DNA from: Brachybacterium huguangmaarense
GTDB lineage: Bacteria; Actinomycetota; Actinomycetes; Actinomycetales; Dermabacteraceae
Reading direction: 5' to 3'
DNA: 64,000 bases
NCBI RefSeq assembly: GCF_025725725.1
Contig: NZ_CP107020.1
Coordinates: forward strand, 620,001-684,000
Shown here: positions 8,564-17,481 of the stretch, in pieces
Layout: every line of letters starts with the position of its first letter
How positions within the stretch are numbered: the stretch's first letter is position 1
Notes under the pieces: generated by a model
Databases searched by the model: none
Told to the model about the DNA's origin: nothing
Seen by the model: only the letters and a program-made list of their open reading frames with translations
Program-made: the position numbers and the translations under genes

Positions 8564-9805
8564 TCACCGGTCCTCCGGGGGCGCAGGCGGAGATCGGACG
8601 ATCATCCGGCGGATCGAGCCCGGGCGGGGCTCGAGACCGGCGGGCAGGACCGGCGGGGTCAGCGCGCCGAGCACCACCGCGGCGTCCGACCCCGTGACGG
8701 TGCGGCCGTCGGGCGCGAGCGGCAGGGCCGGCATCCCGTGGACGCCGAGGTAGCCGAGCAGCGCCATCAGGAGCGCCTCCTTCGCGTCGGGCGGGACGCC
8801 GAGGGCGCTCGAGTCCTCGAGACGGGCGGGCGCCATGAGCGCTTCGAGCCGTTCGACGAGGACGGGATTGCGCATGCCGCCACCCGAGCCGATCACCCGG
8901 TCCACCCGGTGCGGCGCGAGGGCCTGGGCGACGGTGGTCGCCGTGAACTCCGTCAGGGTCGCCACCAGGTCCGCGGTCGGCATCCCCGCGGGATCCGGAA
9001 CGGCGACGCCCCCGGGCCCCGCGAGCGCGGCCTCACGGACCCGGCGCGCGACGTAGTCGCCGTCGAAGTGCTCGCGGCCCGTGGACCGGGGCAGCGGCAG
9101 GGAGAAGAAGGGGTCGGCGAGCAGGATCTCGAGCAGAGCCCGGTCCACCTGGCCCGTGCGGGCCAGGCGGCCGTCCTGATCGCACGAGAGCGCGCCGTCG
9201 GTGGCCTCGTGCACGGCGGCGTCGATCAGGGCGTTCGCGGGCCCGAGATCACCGGCGAGCACGCCGTCCGCGGTGGTCACGGTCGCGTTGGCGATCCCGC
9301 CCAGGTTCAGCACCGCACTGCCCGGGCCCGCCCCGAGCAGGGTGTCGAGCACGGGGGCGAGGGGCGCCCCGTGCCCATGGCGGGCCAGGTCCGCCGAGCG
9401 CACGTCGTACAGGACGCTCGTGCCGGTCGCAGCGGCGACCCGTGACATGTCCCCGATCTGCAGGGTGCCCCACGCGTGTCCGTCGGCGTCGACCCCGTGG
9501 AACAGGGTCTGGCCGTGGCAGCACACCAGGTCCGCTCCCCCGCCGGCGTCCAGGGCACGCGCGGCAACGTGCGCGAAGTGGTCGCCGACCTCGGCGTGCA
9601 GACGGGTCCAGGTCCCGACGTCGCTCGTGGCCGGCGCGAGCACGCCCAGCAGGCGGCCGCGCAGGTCGGTGGGCCACGGATGCTCACGGACGTCGAGCAG
9701 ATCCGCGTGCAGGAGCCCGGGATCGTCCTCGTCGCGGTGCAGGTCGACCAGGGCGGTGTCCACCGCGTCGATCGAGGTCCCGCTCATCATGCCGAGCACC
9801 CTCAC
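8564..9805 (-). CDS. anmK: Anhydro-N-acetylmuramic acid kinase
   Basis: A 413-residue cytosolic kinase that opens the 1,6-anhydro ring and phosphorylates anhMurNAc to MurNAc-6-phosphate in murein recycling. It shows the AnmK N-terminus GMMSGTSIDAVD (ATP-binding), CHGQTLFH, LNLGGIANATV and the C-terminal GSGGGMRNPVLVERLEAL. Length is slightly over the usual 370. The GTG start overlaps the nagZ stop by 4 bp (GTGA). It is the last gene of a five-gene operon with a sugar ABC importer, so its substrate probably arises from imported saccharides as well as from the cell's own wall. Confidence 0.94.
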   Translation of the reverse strand: MRVLGMMSGTSIDAVDTALVDLHRDEDDPGLLHADLLDVREHPWPTDLRGRLLGVLAPATSDVGTWTRLHAEVGDHFAHVAARALDAGGGADLVCCHGQTLFHGVDADGHAWGTLQIGDMSRVAAATGTSVLYDVRSADLARHGHGAPLAPVLDTLLGAGPGSAVLNLGGIANATVTTADGVLAGDLGPANALIDAAVHEATDGALSCDQDGRLARTGQVDRALLEILLADPFFSLPLPRSTGREHFDGDYVARRVREAALAGPGGVAVPDPAGMPTADLVATLTEFTATTVAQALAPHRVDRVIGSGGGMRNPVLVERLEALMAPARLEDSSALGVPPDAKEALLMALLGYLGVHGMPALPLAPDGRTVTGSDAAVVLGALTPPVLPAGLEPRPGSIRRMIVRSPPAPPEDR

Positions 9806-11385
9806 GCGGAACCTCCCGTGGCGCCGGCGGTCCGGCCGGCGGCGAGCAGCGCCTCGACCGCGGCGCGCATGGGCACGAGGCCGCCGCCGAGGGTGAGCAC
9901 GAGGTGCCGATGGGCGGGAGCCGCGTCCGGCACCCCGATGTGCACCACGATCGCGTCGGGCCGGGCGGTGATCACCTCCTGGAGGCGCCGCTCCTCCGGC
10001 GGGTCGGCGCGGGGCAGCCGGGTCACGACGAGCACCGCGCGGTCGTCTTCGAGGTCCGAGACCGCCTCGGCGGCGGTGGCGTCGATCCCCTTCTCGGTGA
10101 GGGCCTCGAGCAGGTGCACGGGGCGGATCCTCGCGGCGTGGTCGACGCGGCCGCGGGCGTCGACCACGACCACGGGGGTCCCGTCCAGGGCCGCGGAGCG
10201 GATGTCGATCGCCCTCGCGGCGGCCCGGGGCCCGAGTCGCGCGAGCGTGCCGAGGGCGTCCGCGAGGTCTCCCTGCCCGTGCAGCCGGCGTCGTCGGCGC
10301 AGGGCGCCGGCCGCCTCACGGGTCCGCAGGGCCCGGGAGGCGAGGTCCTCGCGACGGATCCGGCCGGACGCGACCGCTCCGACCAGAGCATCGTGCGCCT
10401 CACGCACCATGCCCAGGTCGTCGCGACGCAGGGATGTGCCCAGGCACAGCAGGTCGGCGCCGGCCTCGACGGCGCGGACGACGGCCTCGCCGACGCCGGG
10501 ATCGGCGGCGACCGCGGCCATGTCCAGCGCGTCGGTGACGATCAGGCCGTCGAAGCCGCCGCGGGAGACGTCCCGCAGCAGCGGGGCCGACCACGGGGAG
10601 ATGGACGCCGGCCCCTCGCCCAGGGCGGGCACGAGGATGTGCGCGGTCATCACCGCGTCCAGCCGCGGGGCGATGGCCCACGGCGCGAGGTGCTCGGCGC
10701 GGAAGGCGTGCTCGTCCAGGTCGATCCGGGGCAGGTCGGTGTGGGAGTCGGTCGCGGTCGCCCCGTGCCCCGGGAAGTGCTTGCCGCACGTGCCCACGCC
10801 GGCCGACCGCAGCCCGGTCGCGAAGGCCTCGGCGTGACGGGCGACGAGATCGGGCGTCGCCCCGAAGGCGCGGGTGCCGATCACGGGATTGGCGGGGTCG
10901 GTCGAGACGTCGAGCACCGGGGACAGCGCCAGGTCCAGGTCGCATGCGTGCAGCAGGCCACCGAGGGCGGCCCCGACCTCGGCCGTGAGGGCCGTGTCGT
11001 CGACCTGGCCGAGCGCCCAGGCGGTGGGCAGCGACGACCCGGTCCCGGCCTGCAGACGGGTGACGTCGCCGCCCTCCTCGTCGATCGAGACGAGCGCCTG
11101 GGCGGAGATCCCGTGGATCTCCCGCGCCAGGTCCCGGGCGGCCTCGGGGCTCGGGGTGTTGTACCCGAACAGGATGACCGAGGCGAGGCCGCCCTCCAGG
11201 GCGCCGCGCGCCCACTCCGGGACGGTCGTGCCCTCGATCGGCGCCATCAGCACGCCGAGGGCGTCGCGGTCCCAGGTCCCGGCGAGCCCGGTGCCGGCGC
11301 CGGGGGTGCCGGCACCCCCAGCATCGGCGCCGTCGGCACCGAGGGCCTCGGCGCCCTGCGTGGCCGGGTTCGTGTCGCTCGTCAT
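9802..11385 (-). CDS. nagZ: Glycoside hydrolase family 3, beta-N-acetylglucosaminidase NagZ
   Basis: A 527-residue GH3 enzyme. It carries the NagZ loop KHFPGHG followed by DSHTDLP, which supplies the unusual His/Asp acid-base pair. The nucleophile is the Asp of IVTDALDM, and RAFG lies in the expected place. NagZ removes GlcNAc from GlcNAc-(anh)MurNAc. About 40 Gly/Ala-rich residues precede the barrel; these are not a signal peptide, so the enzyme appears cytoplasmic. About 180 residues after the barrel form an extra C-terminal domain. It sits between the permease gene and anmK, which fits import first and hydrolysis second. Confidence 0.92.
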   Translation of the reverse strand: MTSDTNPATQGAEALGADGADAGGAGTPGAGTGLAGTWDRDALGVLMAPIEGTTVPEWARGALEGGLASVILFGYNTPSPEAARDLAREIHGISAQALVSIDEEGGDVTRLQAGTGSSLPTAWALGQVDDTALTAEVGAALGGLLHACDLDLALSPVLDVSTDPANPVIGTRAFGATPDLVARHAEAFATGLRSAGVGTCGKHFPGHGATATDSHTDLPRIDLDEHAFRAEHLAPWAIAPRLDAVMTAHILVPALGEGPASISPWSAPLLRDVSRGGFDGLIVTDALDMAAVAADPGVGEAVVRAVEAGADLLCLGTSLRRDDLGMVREAHDALVGAVASGRIRREDLASRALRTREAAGALRRRRRLHGQGDLADALGTLARLGPRAAARAIDIRSAALDGTPVVVVDARGRVDHAARIRPVHLLEALTEKGIDATAAEAVSDLEDDRAVLVVTRLPRADPPEERRLQEVITARPDAIVVHIGVPDAAPAHRHLVLTLGGGLVPMRAAVEALLAAGRTAGATGGSA

Positions 11386-11392
11386 CGACGCC

Positions 11393-12220
11393 TCATCCCT
11401 TGACCGCGCCCTGGGTGAGGCCCTTGGCCAGGTTCTTCTGCACGAGCACGAAGAAGATCACGACGGGCAGGGCGATCAAGGTCGAGGCCGCCATGACCGG
11501 GCCCCAGTCCGCGGTGTTCTGGGTGAAGAACTGCCGCAGGCCCACCCCGACGGTGTACTTCGAGCTCTCCTGCATGAAGGTGAGCGCGAAGATGAACTCG
11601 TCCCACGCGGTGATGAAGCTGAACACGGAGGTCGCCACGAGTCCGGGGCCGACGAGCGGCAGCAGGATCGAACGGAACGTGCGGCCCCAGCTGGCGCCGT
11701 CCACGTAGGCGGCCTCCTCGAGCTCCTTGGGCACCGCCGCGACGAAGCCGCGCAGGTTCCAGATCGCGAAGGGCAGCGAGAACGCCAGGTAGACGACCAC
11801 CAGCCCCGCGAGGGAGTTCAGCAGGTGCAGCGACTTGGCCTGGATGAACAGCGGGATCACGAGGGCCTCGAGCGGCACCATCTGCACCATGAGCACCAGG
11901 ATCAGCACCCCGGTGCGGCCGCGGAAGCGGAAGCGGGCGACGGCGACCGAGGCGAGCAGGGCGACCAGCGCGGAGATCAGCACCGTGGCCACCGCGACGA
12001 TCGCCGAGTTCTTCACGTACCGCAGGAACCCGGCGTCCACGAGGACGAACCGGAAGTGTTCGAGGGTGAACCCGGTGGGCAGCACGCTGCCCCCGCGGGC
12101 GAGCGGGTTCGGGTCCACCGCGGTCGTGATCATCCAGTAGAAGGGGAACAGGGTCACGACGATCAGCACGACGACGCCGAGCGCCTTGGCCGGTTTCGCG
12201 AGCGGGCTGCGGCTCCTCAC
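11393..12220 (-). CDS. Sugar ABC transporter permease, MalG type
   Basis: A 275-residue CUT1-family permease with six hydrophobic segments and the coupling loop EEAAYVDGASWGRTF. The GTG at 12220 is preceded by GGAGGAGGAG and overlaps the previous gene's stop by GTGA. That start gives the normal N-terminus (a short basic stretch, then the first membrane helix). Together with 12217-13200 and the binding protein it forms one importer. The ATPase is not in the window; CUT1 systems of actinobacteria often use a shared MsiK-like ATPase encoded elsewhere. Confidence 0.9.
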   Translation of the reverse strand: MRSRSPLAKPAKALGVVVLIVVTLFPFYWMITTAVDPNPLARGGSVLPTGFTLEHFRFVLVDAGFLRYVKNSAIVAVATVLISALVALLASVAVARFRFRGRTGVLILVLMVQMVPLEALVIPLFIQAKSLHLLNSLAGLVVVYLAFSLPFAIWNLRGFVAAVPKELEEAAYVDGASWGRTFRSILLPLVGPGLVATSVFSFITAWDEFIFALTFMQESSKYTVGVGLRQFFTQNTADWGPVMAASTLIALPVVIFFVLVQKNLAKGLTQGAVKG

Positions 12221-13200
12221 AGCTCCTCCTCCTTGAGCAGGGTGCGCATGTAGATCACGGAGACGACCAGCAGTACGACGGTCAGCAGCACCGCGATCGC
12301 GGAGCCCATGCCGTACATGCCCTGGGAGAAGGACTCGGAGTAGGACCACACGCCCAGATTCATGACCTGTCTGTTGGACCCGTCGCCGCCGGGCATCAGA
12401 TAGATCTGTGTGAAGACCTTGAAGTCCCAGATGGTCGAGAGGATGACGCACACGGCGAGCACCGGTCGGATGCCGGGCAGGGTCACGTGCACGAACCTCT
12501 TCCACGCCCCGGCGCCGTCGAGGGCCGCCGCCTCGTACAGCTCGAGCGGGACCCCGATGACGGCCGCGAGCACGGTCACCGCGATGAACGGGAACCCGTG
12601 GTAGACGACGTTGAGCAGCGCGATCCCGTAGAAGGCCCATCGGTTCGTGAACCAGTTCCAGGATCCGGCATCCATGATCCCGAGGCTGTCCATGAGGTTC
12701 GTGACCAGGCCGTTCAACGGATCGAACAGCCACACGAACACGTAGGTGCCCGAGAGCGCGGGGATCGCCCAGGCGATCATGACCACGGTCGTGCAGATGC
12801 TGCGCCACACGGTGCCCAGCGTGTTCAGGAACAGGGCGACCCCGATCCCGACGACGATCGTGACCACGACGCAGACGATCGCGAAGCCCACGGTGTTGGG
12901 CAGCACGGTCTTCCACAGGAAGCCGTCGGTGAGGATCTTGGTGTAGTTCTCGATGCCGATGTAGTTGGACTCGCCGCGCACCAGGTTCCGCAGCCGGTAG
13001 TCCTGGAAGGACAGCATCAGCACCCGCACCAGGGGCCACAGCAGCAGCACCGCGAGCAGGATCAGCCCCGGGGCCAGCAGGGCCCAGGGCGCGGCGCCGC
13101 GGGCGAGGCGGCGCCCCAGCGGGACCTGCCGGCGCTCGAACGGCCGGCCGCCGGACGAGGCGCCGGAGATCCCGGTCGGGACGGGGGTCGCGTCGGTCAT
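12217..13200 (-). CDS. Sugar ABC transporter permease, MalF type
   Basis: A 327-residue CUT1 permease. After about 35 polar residues there are about six membrane helices and the coupling loop YEAAALDGAGAWKRF. It is the usual partner of the MalG-type permease downstream, with which it overlaps by 4 bp; it also overlaps the binding-protein gene upstream by 4 bp. The substrate is inferred from the operon (NagZ, AnmK) to be a GlcNAc- or MurNAc-containing saccharide. Confidence 0.9.
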   Translation of the reverse strand: MTDATPVPTGISGASSGGRPFERRQVPLGRRLARGAAPWALLAPGLILLAVLLLWPLVRVLMLSFQDYRLRNLVRGESNYIGIENYTKILTDGFLWKTVLPNTVGFAIVCVVVTIVVGIGVALFLNTLGTVWRSICTTVVMIAWAIPALSGTYVFVWLFDPLNGLVTNLMDSLGIMDAGSWNWFTNRWAFYGIALLNVVYHGFPFIAVTVLAAVIGVPLELYEAAALDGAGAWKRFVHVTLPGIRPVLAVCVILSTIWDFKVFTQIYLMPGGDGSNRQVMNLGVWSYSESFSQGMYGMGSAIAVLLTVVLLVVSVIYMRTLLKEEEL

Positions 13201-14498
13201 CCGCCGAAGATCTCGTTCATCTCATCGGCGGCGGCGTCGGCGGCCTTCTGCGGATCGGTGCCGCCCAGCACGTCGGACATGAGGGTGGTCAGGGTCTTCT
13301 TGCCCTCGATCTGCCCCCAGGCCGGGGTGACGGGGACGGTCGTGCCGCCCTCGGTCATCTGCTGGGCGAAGACCTTGGTCAGCTCGTCGCCCTGGTCGAT
13401 CACCGCGTCCAGGGCCTTCTGCTCGCCCGGGAAGTAGTTGGTGTCGGTGGCCCACTGGGTGGCGAAGTCGCCGGTCGCCATGAGCTTGATGAGCTCGAAG
13501 GCGAGCTCGGGCTCCTCGGTGTCGGCGAATCGGCACAGGTGCGAGCCGCCCAGGAACGACGGGGCGATGGCCTTGTCCTTGGCCGGGATGGTGTACGCGA
13601 CCAGGCGGCTCGCGAGGTCGGGGTCGTCGTCCTTGATGGTCGCGGGCACCCACGAGCCGGTGATGAACATGGCGACCTTGCCCTGCTGGAACGCGGCCAG
13701 GGAGTCGGTCTCGAGCCAGGTCGAGGCGGCGGCGGTCGAGGCGTCGTGCTTGAGCGCCAGGTCCGCGTACCAGCTGATGCCCTCGACGGACTCGGCGGAG
13801 TTGATGGTCGCCGTCCACTTCCCGCCGCTCTCGGTGGCCAGGTCGCCGCCGGCGCCCCAGATGAACGGGGTCAGCGAGTAGGAGCTGGCGCCGGCGACGG
13901 GGAACGGGATCGTGTCGGGGTTCTTCGCCTTGAGCGTCTCGATCTTGCCGAGCAGGTCGTCCCAGCTCCCGGGCTGTCCCTCGACCCCGGCGTCCTCGAG
14001 GATCTTCTTGTCGGCGAGGATCGCGCGGACCCCGGCGTACCAGGGCATGCCGTAGAGCTTGCCGTCGATCGTGCCGGCGGTGACCAGGCCCTCGACCAGG
14101 CCGTCCTTCAGCCCGGCCTTCTCGATGTCGTCGGTCAGGTCGTCCAGGCCGCCCGCGTCGGCGAACTCGGGGGTCCAGGTGGTGCCCACCTCGGCGACGT
14201 CGGGGCCGGTGCCGCCGCTCATGGCGGTCACGAACTTGTCGTGCGCGCCGTCCCAGGGCTGGACCTCGACGGTCAGGTCCGCTCCGGTCTTGTCCTTGAA
14301 CGCCGTGGTGATCGCGTCGATGTACTCGTCGGTCTTGGCATTGGTGCCCTGCATGATCCACAGGGTCAGGGACTTGCCCTCGTTGGCGTCCTTGTCGGTG
14401 GGATCCGTGCTGCTGCCCCCACCGCCGCACGCGGCCAGGGTGAGGGCTGCGCTGCCCGTCGCGCCCGCGGCGAGCAGGCTCCTGCGTGTGATCATCAT
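13197..14498 (-). CDS. Sugar-binding lipoprotein of the ABC importer
   Basis: A 433-residue extracellular solute-binding protein (family 1). The signal peptide has lipobox LAAC, with Cys24 if the first ATG is used. The body contains GPDVAEVGTTWTPEF, YGMPWYAGVRAI and AAFQQGKVAMFITGSW, characteristic of oligosaccharide receptors of the NgcE/CUT1 kind. GAGGAG precedes two adjacent ATG codons; the second (14495) has the better spacing. It is the first gene of the five-gene operon. In the 140 bp upstream, TCCAC/GTGGA arms (14585-14595) and a repeated GCAAC (14566-14579) could be repressor sites. Confidence 0.9.
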   Translation of the reverse strand: MMITRRSLLAAGATGSAALTLAACGGGGSSTDPTDKDANEGKSLTLWIMQGTNAKTDEYIDAITTAFKDKTGADLTVEVQPWDGAHDKFVTAMSGGTGPDVAEVGTTWTPEFADAGGLDDLTDDIEKAGLKDGLVEGLVTAGTIDGKLYGMPWYAGVRAILADKKILEDAGVEGQPGSWDDLLGKIETLKAKNPDTIPFPVAGASSYSLTPFIWGAGGDLATESGGKWTATINSAESVEGISWYADLALKHDASTAAASTWLETDSLAAFQQGKVAMFITGSWVPATIKDDDPDLASRLVAYTIPAKDKAIAPSFLGGSHLCRFADTEEPELAFELIKLMATGDFATQWATDTNYFPGEQKALDAVIDQGDELTKVFAQQMTEGGTTVPVTPAWGQIEGKKTLTTLMSDVLGGTDPQKAADAAADEMNEIFGG

Positions 14499-14638
14499 TT
14501 CTCCTCGGTCCGGTCCGGTTCCCCGGGCGCTTCGTTGAACTCGTGGTCGACCTGCAGTGATCGAGGCAACTTTTGCAACCGATCTCCACAGTGGAAGTTA
14601 GCATCATCACGGAGATCGTCCGAGGCGGAGGGCGGCAG

Positions 14639-14899
14639 TTACCGAGCTGTGACCGCTTCCGATGACGGATCGAGGCGCTCGTCTCGGTGGGCTTCGGTGA
14701 CGACACCCGTGTCTGCTTCGTCCCGCCGCCGCGGAATCGCGAGCACGATGCCGTCCGCACGAGGGGCGAAGCCCCCGCCTCGCCCGCCCTTCGTGAGGTC
14801 GCGGACGGCCCGCCACACCGCGGCAGCGCCCGGTCCGACGGCGAACCGGCATCCGAAGGTTGCCCGGCGGGCCCCGCGCACGCGCTGAGCGGCCCTCAC
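14639..14899 (-). CDS. Small hypothetical protein coupled to the MazG-like gene
   Basis: An 86-residue reading frame from a GTG that overlaps the MazG-like stop codon in a GTGA, the usual sign of translational coupling. It is rich in Arg and Ala with one plausible core (VWRAVRDLTKGG, then DGIVLAIPRRRDEAD). Third-position GC is high. I do not recognise a family. The stop lies about 140 bp from the divergent sugar-operon start. It may be a chance extension; the coupling is the main support. Confidence 0.45.
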   Translation of the reverse strand: MRAAQRVRGARRATFGCRFAVGPGAAAVWRAVRDLTKGGRGGGFAPRADGIVLAIPRRRDEADTGVVTEAHRDERLDPSSEAVTAR

Positions 14900-15213
14900 C
14901 GAGCAGCCGGACGTCTCCACGCGAGCCACTTGCGGTCGACCGCCGCCGAGAGGTCGACGCCGAAGCGCTGCGCGATGAGCAGGACGTGGGCGAGCACGTC
15001 GGCCAGCTCCGCGCGCAGGTCCTCGTCGAGCTCGGCGCCCGCACGTCCCTTGTCCCGCGCCTGGCCGGCCCGCGCGAGATAGGCCTGCGTCAGCTCGCCG
15101 ACCTCCTCGTTGAGCTTGAGCAGCAGCCAGTCGCCGGTGCGATCGATCCCGTGCCGCTCGGCGTACAGAGCGGACACCGCCTCGACCTCGTCCCTGAGCG
15201 TGTCGATGTCCAT
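14896..15213 (-). CDS. MazG-like nucleotide pyrophosphohydrolase
   Basis: A 105-residue all-alpha protein of the MazG/PRA-PH superfamily, which hydrolyses (d)NTPs or related nucleotides to monophosphates. The metal-binding pattern is visible as NEEVGELTQAY followed by EDLRAELADVLAHVLL (EExxE, then ExxxD on the next helices). The short single-domain length matches house-cleaning MazG-like proteins. ATG start, with CAGACT six bases upstream, so perhaps leaderless. The substrate cannot be told from sequence. Confidence 0.85.
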   Translation of the reverse strand: MDIDTLRDEVEAVSALYAERHGIDRTGDWLLLKLNEEVGELTQAYLARAGQARDKGRAGAELDEDLRAELADVLAHVLLIAQRFGVDLSAAVDRKWLAWRRPAAR

Positions 15214-15336
15214 GGGCGGAGTCTGCCACGCCCACCGCGCCCTCCCACGGGCGGAGGGAGAGCAGGTCCCGGCACGGAGTCACCAGGCCGCCCGGAGCCG
15301 CAAGGCCCCGCGCCCCGGGCGGCAGGGGAGCCGACA

Positions 15337-15384
15337 TGACACATGTCAGTGCCCGTCCGTGCATCGCTCACGACAGCTCGTGAG
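15337..15384. promoter_or_regulatory. Inverted repeats before the ABC/two-component operon
   Basis: Two candidate operators lie 75-120 bp before the ATPase start: TGACA-CA-TGTCA (15337-15348) and CTCACGA-cagc-TCGTGAG (15367-15384). The response regulator encoded in the same cluster (18678-19304) is the obvious candidate to bind one of them; this is inference. Confidence 0.45.
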
Positions 15385-15457
15385 AAGCCGCCCTACCAGC
15401 CATCTCGGCGTCCCGGAAGGCTGGGATCACCGACATCGACCACGGAAGGACAGCGCC

Positions 15458-16564
15458 ATGACCACCACGCAGAGCACGCCGGAGGGCACCGGCTCCCGGC
15501 CCGGCGCCGCCGGTGAACCCGGCCGCAGCCGCCGCGCCACCGGAGCCGGCATCGGCCGGGCCGACGCCGCTGCCCGCACCTCCTCCGCGGGCCGACCGCG
15601 CGACACCCGTCCCGTGACCGACGAGGCCGCGGTCATCTCCGCCTCGGGGCTCGAGCGGCGCTACGGCTCGCACCGCCACGGCCACCTCGCCGTCGCTGGC
15701 ATCGACCTCGAGATCCGGCGCGGTGAGCTGTTCGCGCTGCTCGGCACGAACGGCGCCGGCAAGACCTCGACCCTCGAGGTGCTCGAGGGCCTCGCCCGCC
15801 CCACCGGCGGCAGCGTGCGGGTGTTCGGCGCGGACCCCTACCGCGACCGGGGCACCGTGCGCCCGCGCCAGGGCCTCATGCTCCAGAGCGGCGGGTTCCC
15901 GGCCGACCTCACCGCCCGCGAGGCGCTGCGCATGTGGTGCGCGACGCTGAGCACCCCGCGCCCGCTCGATGCGGTGCTCGAGGAGGTCGACCTGTCGCAT
16001 CGCGCCTCGACACGCATCTCCGCGCTGTCGGGAGGCGAGGTCCGCCGCCTCGACCTGGCCTGCGCGGTCGCGGGCGGCCCGGAGCTGCTGTTCCTCGACG
16101 AGCCCACCACGGGGCTCGACCCCGAGTCGCGCACCCGCACCCAGGAGCTCATCGCCCGTCTGCGGGCACGCGGCACGACGATCGTGCTGACCACCCACTA
16201 CCTCGACGAGGCCGAGGCGCTCGCCGACCGGATCGCGATCATGCACCGCGGGCGCATCGTGCGCCGCGGGGCCCTCGCCGAGGTGATCGCCGGGCACCCC
16301 GCACACCTGCGCTTCCGTCTCGCCACCGGCCTCGCGGAGCTGCCGTCCCTGACGGGCGACGTCGCGATCGACGGACGCGACCGGATCGTCGTCACCACGA
16401 CGGCGCTCCAGGACGACCTCGGTCGCCTGCTCGACTGGGCGAGGTCGCGTGGGGTCGCCCTCCTCGACCTCGATGCGCGGGCCCCGAGCCTCGAGTCCGT
16501 GTTCCTGTCCATCGCCGGGTCCGAGACCTACGCACCCGCGCTCACCGAAGGAGCCTCCGCATGA
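15458..16564 (+). CDS. ABC exporter ATPase, drug/antibiotic type
   Basis: A 368-residue ATPase of the DrrA/CcmA-like group. It has Walker A GTNGAGKT (96-103), signature LSGGEVRRL, Walker B LLFLDEPTTGLD, H-loop TTHYLDEAEALADRIAI and a C-terminal extension typical of two-gene drug exporters. GGAAGGA precedes the ATG; the first 50 residues are low-complexity, and an internal GTG (VTDEAAV) could be the original start. It overlaps the permease by ATGA. In neighbouring bacteria such pairs next to a DesK/DesR-type system often export antimicrobials or respond to membrane stress; no substrate is visible. Confidence 0.9.
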   Translation: MTTTQSTPEGTGSRPGAAGEPGRSRRATGAGIGRADAAARTSSAGRPRDTRPVTDEAAVISASGLERRYGSHRHGHLAVAGIDLEIRRGELFALLGTNGAGKTSTLEVLEGLARPTGGSVRVFGADPYRDRGTVRPRQGLMLQSGGFPADLTAREALRMWCATLSTPRPLDAVLEEVDLSHRASTRISALSGGEVRRLDLACAVAGGPELLFLDEPTTGLDPESRTRTQELIARLRARGTTIVLTTHYLDEAEALADRIAIMHRGRIVRRGALAEVIAGHPAHLRFRLATGLAELPSLTGDVAIDGRDRIVVTTTALQDDLGRLLDWARSRGVALLDLDARAPSLESVFLSIAGSETYAPALTEGASA

Positions 16565-17394
16565 CCTCCCCCGCGCTGACCCGCCCCGCCGCGCCGGCCG
16601 CCCAGGCGTCGCGCACCCGTCGCCCGCACCGACTGCTCGGCCTCGCGCGCGCCGAGCTCACGCTGCTGCTGCGCAACCGGATGCAGCTGTTCATCGCGCT
16701 CGTGATGCCGCTCGCGATCCCGCTGATGTACATCCCGCTCAAGAACGCGGGCATCGGCGGCCCCGCTCTCGCCGGAGCCCTCGGCTCGATGTACGTGGTC
16801 GCGCTCCTGTTCGTCGTCTACTACAACCAGCTGTCCACGTATGTGGCCCGCCGCGAGTCGCTCGTCCTCAAGCGGCTGCGCACCGGGGAGGCCTCCGATG
16901 CGACGGTGCTGACGGCCACGGCGGTCCCGGCAGTGGTCATCGCGCTCGTCATGCTGACCCTGATGACCGCCCTCGCGGTCCCGCTGCTCGACCTGCCCGT
17001 CCCCTCGCACCCGCTCCTGCTCCTCGCGGCCGTGGCCCTCGGCGCCGCCGTCTTCGTGCCGCTCGCGCTCGCGACCGCCAACATCACCCGCACGGTCGAG
17101 TCCGCGCAGGTCACGTGCCTGCCGTTCATCGCGATCGCGATCGTGGGCGCGGGATCGGCCCTGCCGCTCGACCTCATGCCCGAGTGGTTCCGCCGCATCA
17201 TCGACGTCATCCCGACCGCTCCGCTCGTCTCGCTCGTCCGCCTCGGGTGGCTGGGCACCGACGCGGCCGGTGCCGCGCTGTCCGCGAGCGACGTGTGGCG
17301 CGACGCCGGCCCGCAGGCCGGGATCCTGGTGATCTGGTTCGTCCTGGGCTGCTGGTTCGTCTCGCGGCGCCTGCGCTGGGAGCCGCGCGCCTGA
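16561..17394 (+). CDS. ABC-2 type permease
   Basis: A 277-residue integral membrane protein with about six hydrophobic segments after 30 basic residues. It matches ABC-2 permeases: NRMQLFIALVMPLAIPLMY in the first helix, YVARRESLVLKRLRTGEAS as the coupling region, and LPFIAIAIVGAGSALPLDLMPEWF near the end. It pairs with the ATPase just upstream (4-bp overlap) as a half-and-half exporter. Confidence 0.9.
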   Translation: MTSPALTRPAAPAAQASRTRRPHRLLGLARAELTLLLRNRMQLFIALVMPLAIPLMYIPLKNAGIGGPALAGALGSMYVVALLFVVYYNQLSTYVARRESLVLKRLRTGEASDATVLTATAVPAVVIALVMLTLMTALAVPLLDLPVPSHPLLLLAAVALGAAVFVPLALATANITRTVESAQVTCLPFIAIAIVGAGSALPLDLMPEWFRRIIDVIPTAPLVSLVRLGWLGTDAAGAALSASDVWRDAGPQAGILVIWFVLGCWFVSRRLRWEPRA

Positions 17395-17481
17395 GCGGCT
17401 CCGCTCCACCCCGTTCGGCCCCCCCGTCGGGCGCCGCTCGGCGGCGCGTCGGCCATCACCTCGCATGGAAGGATCGACGAC

